From: Streptomyces cyaneus
GTDB lineage: Bacteria; Actinomycetota; Actinomycetes; Streptomycetales; Streptomycetaceae
NCBI RefSeq assembly: GCF_004028635.1
Contig: NZ_ML138680.1
Location: 1 to 64,000 of the forward strand
DNA: 64,000 bases
Reading direction: 5' to 3'
Shown: positions 44,701 through 52,818 of the stretch, piece by piece
Layout of the letters: every line of letters starts with the position of its first letter
Numbering within the stretch: position 1 is the first letter of the stretch
Made by a program: the position numbers and the translations under genes
The notes under the pieces: generated by a model
Told to the model about the DNA's origin: nothing
Database searches by the model: none
What the model saw: only the letters and a program-made list of their open reading frames with translations

Positions 44701-45536
44701 AGTGCGGGCACCGCCTTCCGGCCGGTCATGGGGACGAGGGCGGCGGCCGCCAGGTTGACGCTCATGGCGAGCAGGCCGATGGCGATGCTGGGGGCGAGGA
44801 CGGCCCAGGGGTTGAGGAGGATGCCGCCGGAATTCTCACGGATCATCAACGCCCAGTCGGCGGCCGGTGGTTGAGGGCCGACCTGGAGGAAGCCGGCGGT
44901 GGCCACGAGGTACACGGCCGCCACGAACCGCAGCCCGAACAGGGCGAGCAGCGTCGCACGCAGGTTGGGCAGCACCTCCCGGACCACCAGGTACCACAGT
45001 CGCTCCCCGCCGATGGCCGCTGCCTCCACGTACCCGGAGGCGGCCACGGGCGCGGCCGCGCCGGCGACCAGGCGTACCGCATACGGCACGCCCAGGAAGA
45101 AGGAGGCGGTCACGACGGCGAGTCGTCCGCCGTCCGGCCAGGACAGGGTGATGAGGAGGATGCCGAGCACGGCGGGCAGCAGCATCAGCACGTCGGCGGC
45201 GCGCTCGACGATCCGTCCGACGGCCGGGCGCAGGGCGCTGACCGCGCCGAGCACGGCGGCCGCCGCCGTGACGAGGACGGCGACGAGCAGGGAAGTGACG
45301 ACGAGTTCGCGTCCTCCGGCGAGGACGCGGCTGAGTACGTCACGCCCCAACTGGTCTCCGCCGAACGGGGCTTCGCCGCCGGGTTCCGCATACGGCGCGG
45401 TGACCGGGGCGTCGATGGCGTGCGGGGCGAGCCAGGGGCCGGCCAGGGCCAGCGCGGTGAGCAGCAGGGCCGGCAGAACGCGCAGGGCGAGGCGGTGACG
45501 TGCCGGAGCGGCGACAGTCACGGTGGTGTCGGTCAT
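44697..45536 (-). CDS. ABC transporter permease, DppC type
   Basis: A 279-aa inner-membrane protein with about six segments. LGRDVLSRVLAGGRELVVTS near residue 65 is the DppC-type start of the transport domain, and the EAA-like loop YVEAAAIGGERLWYLVVREV contacts the ATPase. The ATG overlaps the stop of the partner permease gene by 4 bp. Confidence 0.9.
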   Translation of the reverse strand: MTDTTVTVAAPARHRLALRVLPALLLTALALAGPWLAPHAIDAPVTAPYAEPGGEAPFGGDQLGRDVLSRVLAGGRELVVTSLLVAVLVTAAAAVLGAVSALRPAVGRIVERAADVLMLLPAVLGILLITLSWPDGGRLAVVTASFFLGVPYAVRLVAGAAAPVAASGYVEAAAIGGERLWYLVVREVLPNLRATLLALFGLRFVAAVYLVATAGFLQVGPQPPAADWALMIRENSGGILLNPWAVLAPSIAIGLLAMSVNLAAAALVPMTGRKAVPAL

Positions 45537-46531
45537 GCCCGCCCTCCCGAGGCCCAGGCGCGTACGAGGTCGGCGAGCAGGAGTACGCCGGTGATGACGA
45601 CCCCGGTCACGGCGACGACTCCGGCGATGACGGGGCTGTCCCGGTCGGCGACCGCACCGGCGAGGACGGAGCCGATGCCGGGGTAGTTGAAGATGGTCTC
45701 CACCACGACCGCGCCCCCCAGGAGCATGCCCGTGGAGGTGGCGAGGCCGGCCGTGATGGTGGGCAGGGCGCCCGGCAGCAGGTGGTGGGTGAGGATCCGG
45801 CCGCGGGGGAGTCCGTCGAGGACGGCGGTCTCGATGTGCGGAGCCTTGGCCTCGTCGGCCAGAGCGGCCCGCACGATGCGGGTGTTCCAGCCGATCTGCG
45901 GGATCGCCAGGGCGAGGACGGGCAGCACGAGCATCTCCCAGGAGGCGGGCGAGCCGTCGGCGTCGGTGAGCGTGACGGCGGGGAGCCAGTCCGTCCAGAG
46001 CGCGAAGACGAGGACGAGGGCGACCGCGACGACGAACTCGGGCAGCGCGAGGATGCCGGTGGCGCTCGCCGACACGGCCCGGTCCAGCGGTCCGCCCGGC
46101 TTGGCCGCCGCCCAGCAGCCGAGGGCGACGGAGGCGACGAGAGTGAGCAGCAGGGCGAGCCCGCCGAGCAACAGGGTGTTGGGGAAGGGGCGGGAGAGCA
46201 GGTCGGCGACCGACTCCCCGCGCGCGGAGGTGCCCAGGTCACCGGTGGGCAGGCCGGTCATCCAGTCCCAGAAGCGTTCGAGGACCGGCCGGTCCAGGCC
46301 GAGCAGATGGCGCCGCTCGGCCAGGTCGGCGGCGCTCTCTCCGCGTTCGGAGGTGGCGTTGGCGGCGTCACCGGGGAGCAGTTCCACGGCGGCGAAGACG
46401 ACGGCGAGCAGCACGGCCAGCAGCAGGATCCGGCGTACGACCACACCGGCCGCGGACAGGGCGGCGTGCGTCAACCGCCCTGCCCCCGCGGCCGGTTCGT
46501 GCTGTGCCGTCGTCGTCAGCGAGCCAGCCAT
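45533..46531 (-). CDS. ABC transporter permease, DppB type
   Basis: A 332-aa protein of the DppB/OppB/NikB type: amino-terminal segment RRILLLAVLLAVVFAAVELL, then GDAANATSERGE, then GLDRPVLERFWDWMTGLPTG before the transport domain. The EAA loop is in IVRAALADEAKAPHIETAVL. It forms the channel with the DppC-type partner. It overlaps the binding-protein gene by 16 bp. Confidence 0.9.
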   Translation of the reverse strand: MAGSLTTTAQHEPAAGAGRLTHAALSAAGVVVRRILLLAVLLAVVFAAVELLPGDAANATSERGESAADLAERRHLLGLDRPVLERFWDWMTGLPTGDLGTSARGESVADLLSRPFPNTLLLGGLALLLTLVASVALGCWAAAKPGGPLDRAVSASATGILALPEFVVAVALVLVFALWTDWLPAVTLTDADGSPASWEMLVLPVLALAIPQIGWNTRIVRAALADEAKAPHIETAVLDGLPRGRILTHHLLPGALPTITAGLATSTGMLLGGAVVVETIFNYPGIGSVLAGAVADRDSPVIAGVVAVTGVVITGVLLLADLVRAWASGGRA

Positions 46532-48069
46532 GCCGTCTCGAGCTGGACGCGCCCGTAACCGGGCAGGGTGGGCAGGTTACGCACGGCCGCGCCCGCCAGG
46601 TCGATGCCGTCGGCCATGCCCCACAGCAGATAGCCGGACGCGTCGTACTCGATCTGCTGGAGCTCGCGCAGGATCTTGGCCCGGGCCGCCGCGTCCTTGG
46701 TGGCCATGGCCTTCTTGTACGCCGCGTCGAACTCGGCGTTCTTCCAACCGGCCTCGTTCTGCCCGGAGTCGGACACCAGCGTCTTGCTGGCGAAGAACAC
46801 CACGGAGTCGTTCGTGCCCCAGTACGTGGTGTACAGGTCGCCCTTGAGCCAGGTCTTCTCCCAGAAGGTGGCCGACTCCTGCTTGACCACCTCGACCTTG
46901 ACGCCGGCCTCGCGCACCTGAGAGGCGAACAGGGTCGCCGCCTCGGCGAGACCCGGAATGTCCTCGGTGGTCAGCAGCTTGTACGTCTTCGACAGGTCGA
47001 AGTCGGCTTCCTTCAGCAGCTGCTTGGCCTTGGCCAGGTCTCGCTTGCGCTGCGGGATGTCCTTGGCGTAGGCGGGGTCACCGGTGCCGAGGATGTCGTT
47101 GGCGACCGTGCCGTATCCGGACAGCACCTGCTTGACCATCGCCTCGCGGTCCACGGCCAGCCGCAGCGCCTCCCGCACCTTCGCGTCAGCGAACGGGCCG
47201 TCGGTGGTGCGCATGACGATCGGCATCGCCATGTCGTTGGGGCGGCGCACGATCTGGATGTCGCCGCGCTTCTCGGCCGTACGGGCCGCCACCGCACCGA
47301 CGTTGGAGGCGACGTCGATCTGCCCGGCCAACAGGGCGTTCGCCATGGCCTGAGGGCTCTCGAAGATCTTGACCTCGATGGCGTCGAGGTACACCTCCCC
47401 GCCGTACCAGTCCTCGTTGCGGACGAGACGGGCGTTGCCGGAACGGAACCAGTCCAGCTTGAAGGGGCCGGTGCCGGGTGCCTTGCCGAGGTCCTTCTCC
47501 GCGGTGTCCTTCTTCAGCACGAACGTCGTCAGGCGGGTCAGCTGGGGCAGTTCGGCGTTGGCGTAGTCGGAGACGAGTACGACCGTGTCGTCGCCCTCGG
47601 CCTTGATGTTCTCGGGCTTGATGCCCGGCAGCCGGGAGGCACCGGAGGGCGTGTTGCGCAGCCGCTTGAGCGACCAGACGACGTCCTCGGCGGTGACCGG
47701 GGTGCCGTCGTGGAACTTCGCTCCCTTGGCGAGTGTGAAGGTCCAGGTCTTCAGGTCGTCCGACGCCTTCCAGGAAGCCGCCAGCCGGGGAACGGTGTTG
47801 GGCTTGGTGCCCGGAACCGTCAGGGTGTCGTGGACGAGGGAGATGATCAGGTAGTCGCTCTCGTTGGCCTGCGTGCCGTGCGGATCGCGGGTGATGGCCG
47901 AGGCGCGGCCCAGTGCGCCCACCCGCAGAGTGCCACCGCGGCGGGGCTTCTCGTTCGCCTTCGCCGGCGAGTCGGAGGAGGTCTCGTCACCGCCGCCGCA
48001 CGCGGCGAGGAGCACGGCCGCTCCGATCCCGCCACCGGCCCACAGTACTTGACGCCTGTTCACGTTCAC
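46516..48069 (-). CDS. family 5 extracellular solute-binding lipoprotein
   Basis: A 517-aa lipoprotein with signal peptide VNRRQVLWAGGGIGAAVLLA and lipobox LLAAC. The mature part is a cluster-C binding protein: TWTFTLAKGAKFHDGTPVTA, DVVWSLKRLRN, GTGPFKLDWFRSG, VREALRLAVDREAMVKQVL. This family carries peptides, nickel chelates and opine-type metallophores. An iron box ends 38 bp upstream of the start, and the divergent operon makes 2,3-diaminopropionate, so uptake of an iron chelate is more likely than peptide uptake. That assignment is inference. Confidence 0.88.
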   Translation of the reverse strand: MNVNRRQVLWAGGGIGAAVLLAACGGGDETSSDSPAKANEKPRRGGTLRVGALGRASAITRDPHGTQANESDYLIISLVHDTLTVPGTKPNTVPRLAASWKASDDLKTWTFTLAKGAKFHDGTPVTAEDVVWSLKRLRNTPSGASRLPGIKPENIKAEGDDTVVLVSDYANAELPQLTRLTTFVLKKDTAEKDLGKAPGTGPFKLDWFRSGNARLVRNEDWYGGEVYLDAIEVKIFESPQAMANALLAGQIDVASNVGAVAARTAEKRGDIQIVRRPNDMAMPIVMRTTDGPFADAKVREALRLAVDREAMVKQVLSGYGTVANDILGTGDPAYAKDIPQRKRDLAKAKQLLKEADFDLSKTYKLLTTEDIPGLAEAATLFASQVREAGVKVEVVKQESATFWEKTWLKGDLYTTYWGTNDSVVFFASKTLVSDSGQNEAGWKNAEFDAAYKKAMATKDAAARAKILRELQQIEYDASGYLLWGMADGIDLAGAAVRNLPTLPGYGRVQLETAWLAR

Positions 48070-48106
48070 TTACGACCTCGTTCCAGCTCGCACGGGTGCA
48101 GATTGC

Positions 48107-48125
48107 TTAGGTGTGCCTACCCTAA
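48107..48125. promoter_or_regulatory. iron box (IdeR/DmdR1 type) before the importer operon
   Basis: TTAGGTGTGCCTACCCTAA is a 19-bp interrupted palindrome agreeing with the actinobacterial iron-box consensus TTAGGTTAGGCTAACCTAA at most positions, including both TTAGG arms. It sits 38-56 bp before the binding-protein start, where a DmdR-type repressor would cover the promoter when iron is plentiful. Confidence 0.85.
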
Positions 48126-48249
48126 GAAGATCCTTTGCGCAAGCTATGCGGAGCGGTTTCCTCGCTTTTGTCGGAGCGTCAAATGGCGCACAGGGGCGCG
48201 GGTTGGCATGAACGGCACGGTTGTGTCGCTGGGGGGCGCATCCAAATGG

Positions 48250-48268
48250 TTAGGGTTGCCTAACCTAA
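48250..48268. promoter_or_regulatory. iron box (IdeR/DmdR1 type) before the diaminopropionate operon
   Basis: TTAGGGTTGCCTAACCTAA is a second 19-bp iron box with an intact right half-site, about 110 bp before the oxygenase gene. Together with the box at 48107 it places importer and biosynthetic genes, which diverge from this 310-bp gap, under the same iron control. Confidence 0.87.
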
Positions 48269-48378
48269 ATTCCACTGATACGTTTTCGGCCGCGATCACA
48301 CAGCCGACCCACAGGGAAACGAGGTCGGCGTTCAGAGCCACCTGCACCGCACCCGCACCCGGAACGGATGACTGCGCC

Positions 48379-49371
48379 ATGCCCACGGGAGCCGTACCCC
48401 TGCGCCAGCTCGATCCGCACGCCGTCGACGAGCTGACCGACACCGCCCACAAGATCCTCGCCGAGTTCGGCAGTTCAGCCGCCCGGCCCGAACTGCTCCG
48501 CCGTATCGCGGAATCCACCGCCCGATTCGGCGAAACGATCCTGCATCCCTGCCGCCCAGTCGACACCGACGACGGCCTGTACGTCCTGCGCGGCCTGCCC
48601 CTCGAAGACTCCGACGTCGGCCCCACGCCCGAAAGCTGGGCCACGGCAGGTGACCGCGCGGCCGCCTGGGACGTGATCCTGCTGCTGCTCGCCACGGCCA
48701 TGGGCCACCCGATCGCCTGGGAGGGCCAGCAGGAGGGCCGGTTCGTGCACAACATCGTGCCCTCGCCCGGCCACGAGGCCGAGCAGACCGGCGCCAGCAG
48801 CACCGTGCTGCTCAGCCCGCACACCGAGGACGCCTTCCACCCCGGCCGAGCCCATCTGCTGCTGCTCGCCTGCATGCGCAACCACGACGCCGTCGCCACC
48901 ACCGCCGCCAGCGTCCGCAAGGTCCGGCTCGACCCGGCCGACGTCGCACTGCTGTCCCGGCCGATGCTGCCGATCCTCCCCGACGACGCCTACGCCGAAG
49001 CCCAGTCCTTCACAGGCGAGGAACCGCCGAAGGTCCCCGCCCTGTGGCAGACCGAGGCCGGCCCGACCCTGCGCTACGACCCCGCCTACACCCCGCTCGA
49101 CGAGGCCCCCGCCGACTACCGCGCCGCCTACGACCGGCTGACCGCCGAGCTGGAACGCGTCTCGGTCGCCGTCGCCCTGGAGCCCGGCGACATCCTGGTA
49201 GTCGACAACGACCTGGTCGTCCACGGCCGGGTGCCCTTCAAACCCCGCTACGACGGCACCGACCGCTGGCTCAAGCGCGCCTCGGTACGCGTCCCCGGCC
49301 GCCGCAGCCGCCCCCTCGCCGAGGCCGACGAACACGGATACGGCCAGGCCGCGCTCGTCGCCCTCGTCTGA
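48379..49371 (+). CDS. Fe(II)/2-oxoglutarate oxygenase of the clavaminate-synthase/VioC type
   Basis: A 330-aa protein. The metal site has the HXE form typical of amino-acid hydroxylases such as VioC and AsnO: SPHTEDAFHPGRAHLLLL near residue 155, then VVDNDLVVHGRVPFKPRYDG with the second His, and RWLKRASVRV with the 2-oxoglutarate Arg. It probably hydroxylates a free or carrier-bound amino acid, perhaps diaminopropionate or a derivative. It is first in the operon behind an iron box. A second oxygenase of the same type is encoded in cluster C (60.9 kb). Confidence 0.86.
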   Translation: MPTGAVPLRQLDPHAVDELTDTAHKILAEFGSSAARPELLRRIAESTARFGETILHPCRPVDTDDGLYVLRGLPLEDSDVGPTPESWATAGDRAAAWDVILLLLATAMGHPIAWEGQQEGRFVHNIVPSPGHEAEQTGASSTVLLSPHTEDAFHPGRAHLLLLACMRNHDAVATTAASVRKVRLDPADVALLSRPMLPILPDDAYAEAQSFTGEEPPKVPALWQTEAGPTLRYDPAYTPLDEAPADYRAAYDRLTAELERVSVAVALEPGDILVVDNDLVVHGRVPFKPRYDGTDRWLKRASVRVPGRRSRPLAEADEHGYGQAALVALV

Positions 49372-49409
49372 TCCGCCGCCAACTCACCGTCGCACGAAGG
49401 GACCCAGCT

Positions 49410-50408
49410 GTGACCGGCATACCCGCCGACGACAAGACCCTGCGCATCCTGAGCACCAGCGACCTCGCGGGCATCGACATCTCCCTGGCCGACGTGGTCG
49501 ACGTCGTCGAGCAGGCGTACCGCACGCTGGCCGACGGCAAGTCGGCCAACCCGCGCAAACTCACCGTCAAGCCCGAGGACGGCCACTCCGTCTCGTACGC
49601 CATGCTCGGGCGCGACGGCGTCCGCCAGGTCGTCGCGATCAAGACGTCGTACAAGCACGGCCTGGACCGCTCCCGCGACGAGCAGCACTACTACACGACG
49701 CTGACGATCTACGACGACGTCACCGGACTGCCCGTCGCGATGATGGACTGCGGCCGCATCGGCTCACTGCGCACCCCGGCTGTCTCCGCGCTGCTGGCCC
49801 GCGAGTGCGCGGCGCCCGGCAGCCGCAGCGCCCTCGTCATCGGCACCGGCACCCAGGGCCGGCTGGCCCTGCCGTTCCTGCTCACCACACTGCCGGACCT
49901 GGACCGGCTCATGGTCTACGGCACCCACCCCGACGGCCTCGCCGCGGTCCGCGAGCAGCTCCACCGTTACTTCCCCGAGCGGGAGTTGGAGGTGGTGGAC
50001 GACGTACGGGCCGCCGCTGCCGACGCCGACATCGTGGTCGCCACCGCAGGACAGCACACCCCCGCCGCGGTCGAGGCGGCCGACCTGAAACCGAGCGCGC
50101 TGTCGATCCTCGTCGGGCACGGCATCGCCCCCTCGACCCTGCAGGAGGCGGACCGGGTCATCGCCACCAGCGAGGCGCAGATGAAGGTCACCGGCACCGA
50201 CATGGCCGACGCGGACGGCAACTTCCCCGCCGTGGACGCGGAGTTCCCCGAGGTGGTGGCAGGCCGCGCAGAGGGGCGGCGCTCCGCCGACGAGCGGATC
50301 TTCGCGTACAACAGCGGCCTGGTCGTCACCGACATCGCGCTCGGGCACCGGTTCGCGCAGCTGGCCATCGAACAGGACCTGGGAACGCGGGTGCGGTTGT
50401 GGCAGTGA
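49410..50408 (+). CDS. sbnB: SbnB-like N-(2-amino-2-carboxyethyl)-glutamate dehydrogenase
   Basis: A 332-aa member of the ornithine cyclodeaminase/mu-crystallin family with the NAD-binding motif ALVIGTGTQGRLALPFLL near residue 135. Key substrate residues are seen in VAIKTSYKHGLDRSRDEQHY and MMDCGRIGSLRTPAVSALLA. In staphylococci SbnB oxidises the SbnA product to 2-oxoglutarate and L-2,3-diaminopropionate. The pairing with an SbnA-like gene two genes downstream supports that role. GTG start at 49410; the much longer open frame to 49044 is antisense-like spill-over from the oxygenase gene. Confidence 0.82.
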   Translation: MTGIPADDKTLRILSTSDLAGIDISLADVVDVVEQAYRTLADGKSANPRKLTVKPEDGHSVSYAMLGRDGVRQVVAIKTSYKHGLDRSRDEQHYYTTLTIYDDVTGLPVAMMDCGRIGSLRTPAVSALLARECAAPGSRSALVIGTGTQGRLALPFLLTTLPDLDRLMVYGTHPDGLAAVREQLHRYFPERELEVVDDVRAAAADADIVVATAGQHTPAAVEAADLKPSALSILVGHGIAPSTLQEADRVIATSEAQMKVTGTDMADADGNFPAVDAEFPEVVAGRAEGRRSADERIFAYNSGLVVTDIALGHRFAQLAIEQDLGTRVRLWQ

Positions 50409-51754
50409 CCCGCACATCCGTGGCGGCACCGCCGTTGCCCGCCCATCCGGATCCGCAGCTCGACGCGATCCTGCGCGGCGCACTGCCGCGCGAGCTGTCG
50501 TACGCGCTCGGCGGCCCGTTCCACCTGCTGCTGCCCGACCGCTTCGACGCCAACGTGGCCGCCTTCAGCCGGGTGTTGGAGGAGGCCGGTGTCGAAGGCC
50601 GGGTGTACTACGCGAAGAAGGCCAACAAGGCCGCCGTATGGCTGGAGCGCTGCGCGCTGTCCGGGACGGGCGTGGACGTGGCCAGCGCCGGTGAACTGCG
50701 GGACGCGCTCGGGCACGGGGTGCGCGGCGAGCGGATCGTGGTCACCGGGCCCGCCAAGGCCGAGGGCCTGCTGCGAGTCGCCGTGCTGCAGGGTTGCCTG
50801 ATCGCCGTGGACGCGCCGGACGAGCTGGAGAGCGTCATCGGCCAGGCGCGGGCCGTCGGACGTCCGGCGCGGGTGCTGCTGAGGCGGCTGCCGCCGGCCC
50901 AGCCGCACAGCCGATTCGGGCTGGACGACATGGAGTTGGAATCCGCCCTCGCCCGGTGCGCGCAAGCCGGGGAGGAGGCCGTCGTGATGGAGGGCTTCTC
51001 CTTCCACCTGTCCGGCTACGACACCGAACCACGCGCCCGACTGGCGGGCGAACTCGTCGACCTGTGCCTCAAGGCGCGGGCGGTCGGCCTGAGAGCGGAC
51101 CGGATCAGCATCGGCGGCGGCTTCGCCGTCGACTACACCGACGCCGAGCACTGGGAGGGCTTCCTGCGCGAGCAGCGGCCCGACCACTACCACGCGGGCA
51201 AGTCCTTCGCCCCGGGGGACTTCTACCCGTACCACTCGCCCGTGGCCGGCGCCGAGGCTCTGCGTGCCGTCCTCGGCGCGCACGACCTCGCCGAACGTCT
51301 GCGTGCGGCCGGTGTGAAGCTCCTGCTGGAACCGGGGCGGGCGCTGCTGGACCGCGCCGGGTGCACGGTGTTCCGAGTCCAGGGAGTCAAGGACCGCTCC
51401 TCGGGATACGGCATCGTCACCGTGGACGGCAGCAGCCTGAGCCTGTCCGAGCAGTGGTTCGACAGCGAGTACCTGCCGGATCCGGTGCTGCTCTCGGACA
51501 CCGACGGCGGCCCGTCGTACGCCGCGTGCGTCGGCGGCGCCACCTGCCTGGAGTCGGACATGCTCACCTGGCGCAAGGTGCTGCTCCCCACCCGGCCGAG
51601 CCCAGGCGACCTGCTCGTCTACCCCAACACCGCCGGATACCAGATGGACTCCAACGAGTCCCCCTTCCACGAGCTGCCGCTCCCCCCGAAGGTCGTCCTC
51701 GACACCGACGGCGGCCCCACCCGCTGGCGGCTCGACCGCCCTCCACTCGCCTGA
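50405..51754 (+). CDS. PLP-dependent type III decarboxylase (SbnH/LysA-like)
   Basis: A 449-aa alanine-racemase-fold decarboxylase. The PLP Lys is in GRVYYAKKANKA near residue 60, the phosphate-binding Gly-rich loop in ISIGGGFAVDY, and the second-subunit Cys in GGATCLESDMLTWRK near 385. PYHSPVAGAE and LLEPGRALLDRAG match the family. In staphyloferrin B synthesis SbnH decarboxylates citryl-diaminopropionate; here the substrate may be diaminopropionate or a conjugate of it. The GTG overlaps the upstream stop in a GTGA junction. Confidence 0.82.
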   Translation: MTRTSVAAPPLPAHPDPQLDAILRGALPRELSYALGGPFHLLLPDRFDANVAAFSRVLEEAGVEGRVYYAKKANKAAVWLERCALSGTGVDVASAGELRDALGHGVRGERIVVTGPAKAEGLLRVAVLQGCLIAVDAPDELESVIGQARAVGRPARVLLRRLPPAQPHSRFGLDDMELESALARCAQAGEEAVVMEGFSFHLSGYDTEPRARLAGELVDLCLKARAVGLRADRISIGGGFAVDYTDAEHWEGFLREQRPDHYHAGKSFAPGDFYPYHSPVAGAEALRAVLGAHDLAERLRAAGVKLLLEPGRALLDRAGCTVFRVQGVKDRSSGYGIVTVDGSSLSLSEQWFDSEYLPDPVLLSDTDGGPSYAACVGGATCLESDMLTWRKVLLPTRPSPGDLLVYPNTAGYQMDSNESPFHELPLPPKVVLDTDGGPTRWRLDRPPLA

Positions 51755-51784
51755 CTCTCTCCCCTCGAACACTGGAGCCATCCG

Positions 51785-52813
51785 ATGGACAAGGCGCTCT
51801 CGCGTCCCTCCGTGGTCAGCCGGGTCTCCGACCTCATCGGCCACACCCCGCTCTTCGAGCTGTGCCGCACCGACACCGGCAGCCGACTGCTGCTCAAGCT
51901 CGAACAGTTCAACCCGACCGGCACCGCGAAGATCCGCATGGCCCGCCAGATGGTCCTCGACGCCGAGGACCGCGGCCTGCTGCGCCCCGGCGGCCGCGTC
52001 GTCGAGTCCACCTCCGGCAACACCGGACTCGGCCTGGCCGTGATCGCTGCCGAGCGCGGCTACACCTTCACCGCGGTCGTCGACCATCACGCCGCCGCCG
52101 ACAAGCTGCGCGGCATGAAGGCGCTCGGCGCCGAACTCGTCTACGTCGCCGAGGAGGGCGACGAGGAACTGGCCACGGCCGCCCGCGAGGAGTTCGCCGA
52201 GAAGCTGGCGGCCGAGAGCGACAACGCCTACTTCACCGAGCAGCACAACAACCCGGCCAACGGGGACGGTTACCGCCCGGTGGCGCATGAACTCGACGCC
52301 GCCCTGGACGGCCGTATCGACATATTGATCGGCGCGGTGGGAACCGGCGGTGGGCTCTTCGGGACCGGCGGCGAGCTGCGCAAGACCGTGCCGGACGTGC
52401 GGATCGTCGGGGTCGAGCCGAAGGGATCGATCGCCTTCGGGCCGCCCGCCCACGACTACTACCAGTCCGGCACCGGCACCCCCGAGGGCGCGACCATCGG
52501 CGCGATGGTGGACTACGACCTGCTGGACGAGGGCGTGAAGGTCGGAGACGTGGAAGCGTTCGCCACCGCACGGGTGGTGGCCCGCCGCACCGGGCTCCTC
52601 ATCGGCGGCTCCGCGGGCGGAGTCGTGTACGAGGCACTGACCCGCATGTCCTCTCTCGCACCGGGCACGACTATGGTCGCGCTGATCAACGACGGAGGCG
52701 AGAAGTACATGGACACCGTCTTCGACGACGACTGGATGCACGCCCGTTCCCTCATCGACCCGGCCGTCGAGCGCGAGATCGACGAGCTGCTGACCAAACT
52801 CCGCGAGAACTGA
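51785..52813 (+). CDS. sbnA: SbnA-like 2,3-diaminopropionate biosynthesis PLP synthase
   Basis: A 342-aa cysteine-synthase-fold enzyme. The PLP Lys is in FNPTGTAKIRMARQM near residue 45, the substrate loop STSGNTGLGLA near 80, and the phosphate loop GAVGTGGGLFGTG near 185. SbnA joins O-phosphoserine and glutamate to give N-(2-amino-2-carboxyethyl)-glutamate. The company of an SbnB-like gene makes this more likely than cysteine synthesis. ATG at 51785 with a GAGCC stretch upstream. Confidence 0.83.
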   Translation: MDKALSRPSVVSRVSDLIGHTPLFELCRTDTGSRLLLKLEQFNPTGTAKIRMARQMVLDAEDRGLLRPGGRVVESTSGNTGLGLAVIAAERGYTFTAVVDHHAAADKLRGMKALGAELVYVAEEGDEELATAAREEFAEKLAAESDNAYFTEQHNNPANGDGYRPVAHELDAALDGRIDILIGAVGTGGGLFGTGGELRKTVPDVRIVGVEPKGSIAFGPPAHDYYQSGTGTPEGATIGAMVDYDLLDEGVKVGDVEAFATARVVARRTGLLIGGSAGGVVYEALTRMSSLAPGTTMVALINDGGEKYMDTVFDDDWMHARSLIDPAVEREIDELLTKLREN

Positions 52814-52818
52814 CACCG

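Noticed and set aside
46504..48378. Plus-strand frame that would give the oxygenase a 620-residue amino-terminal extension.
   Set aside because: The extension is antisense to the binding-protein gene and crosses both iron boxes; the family start is at 48379.
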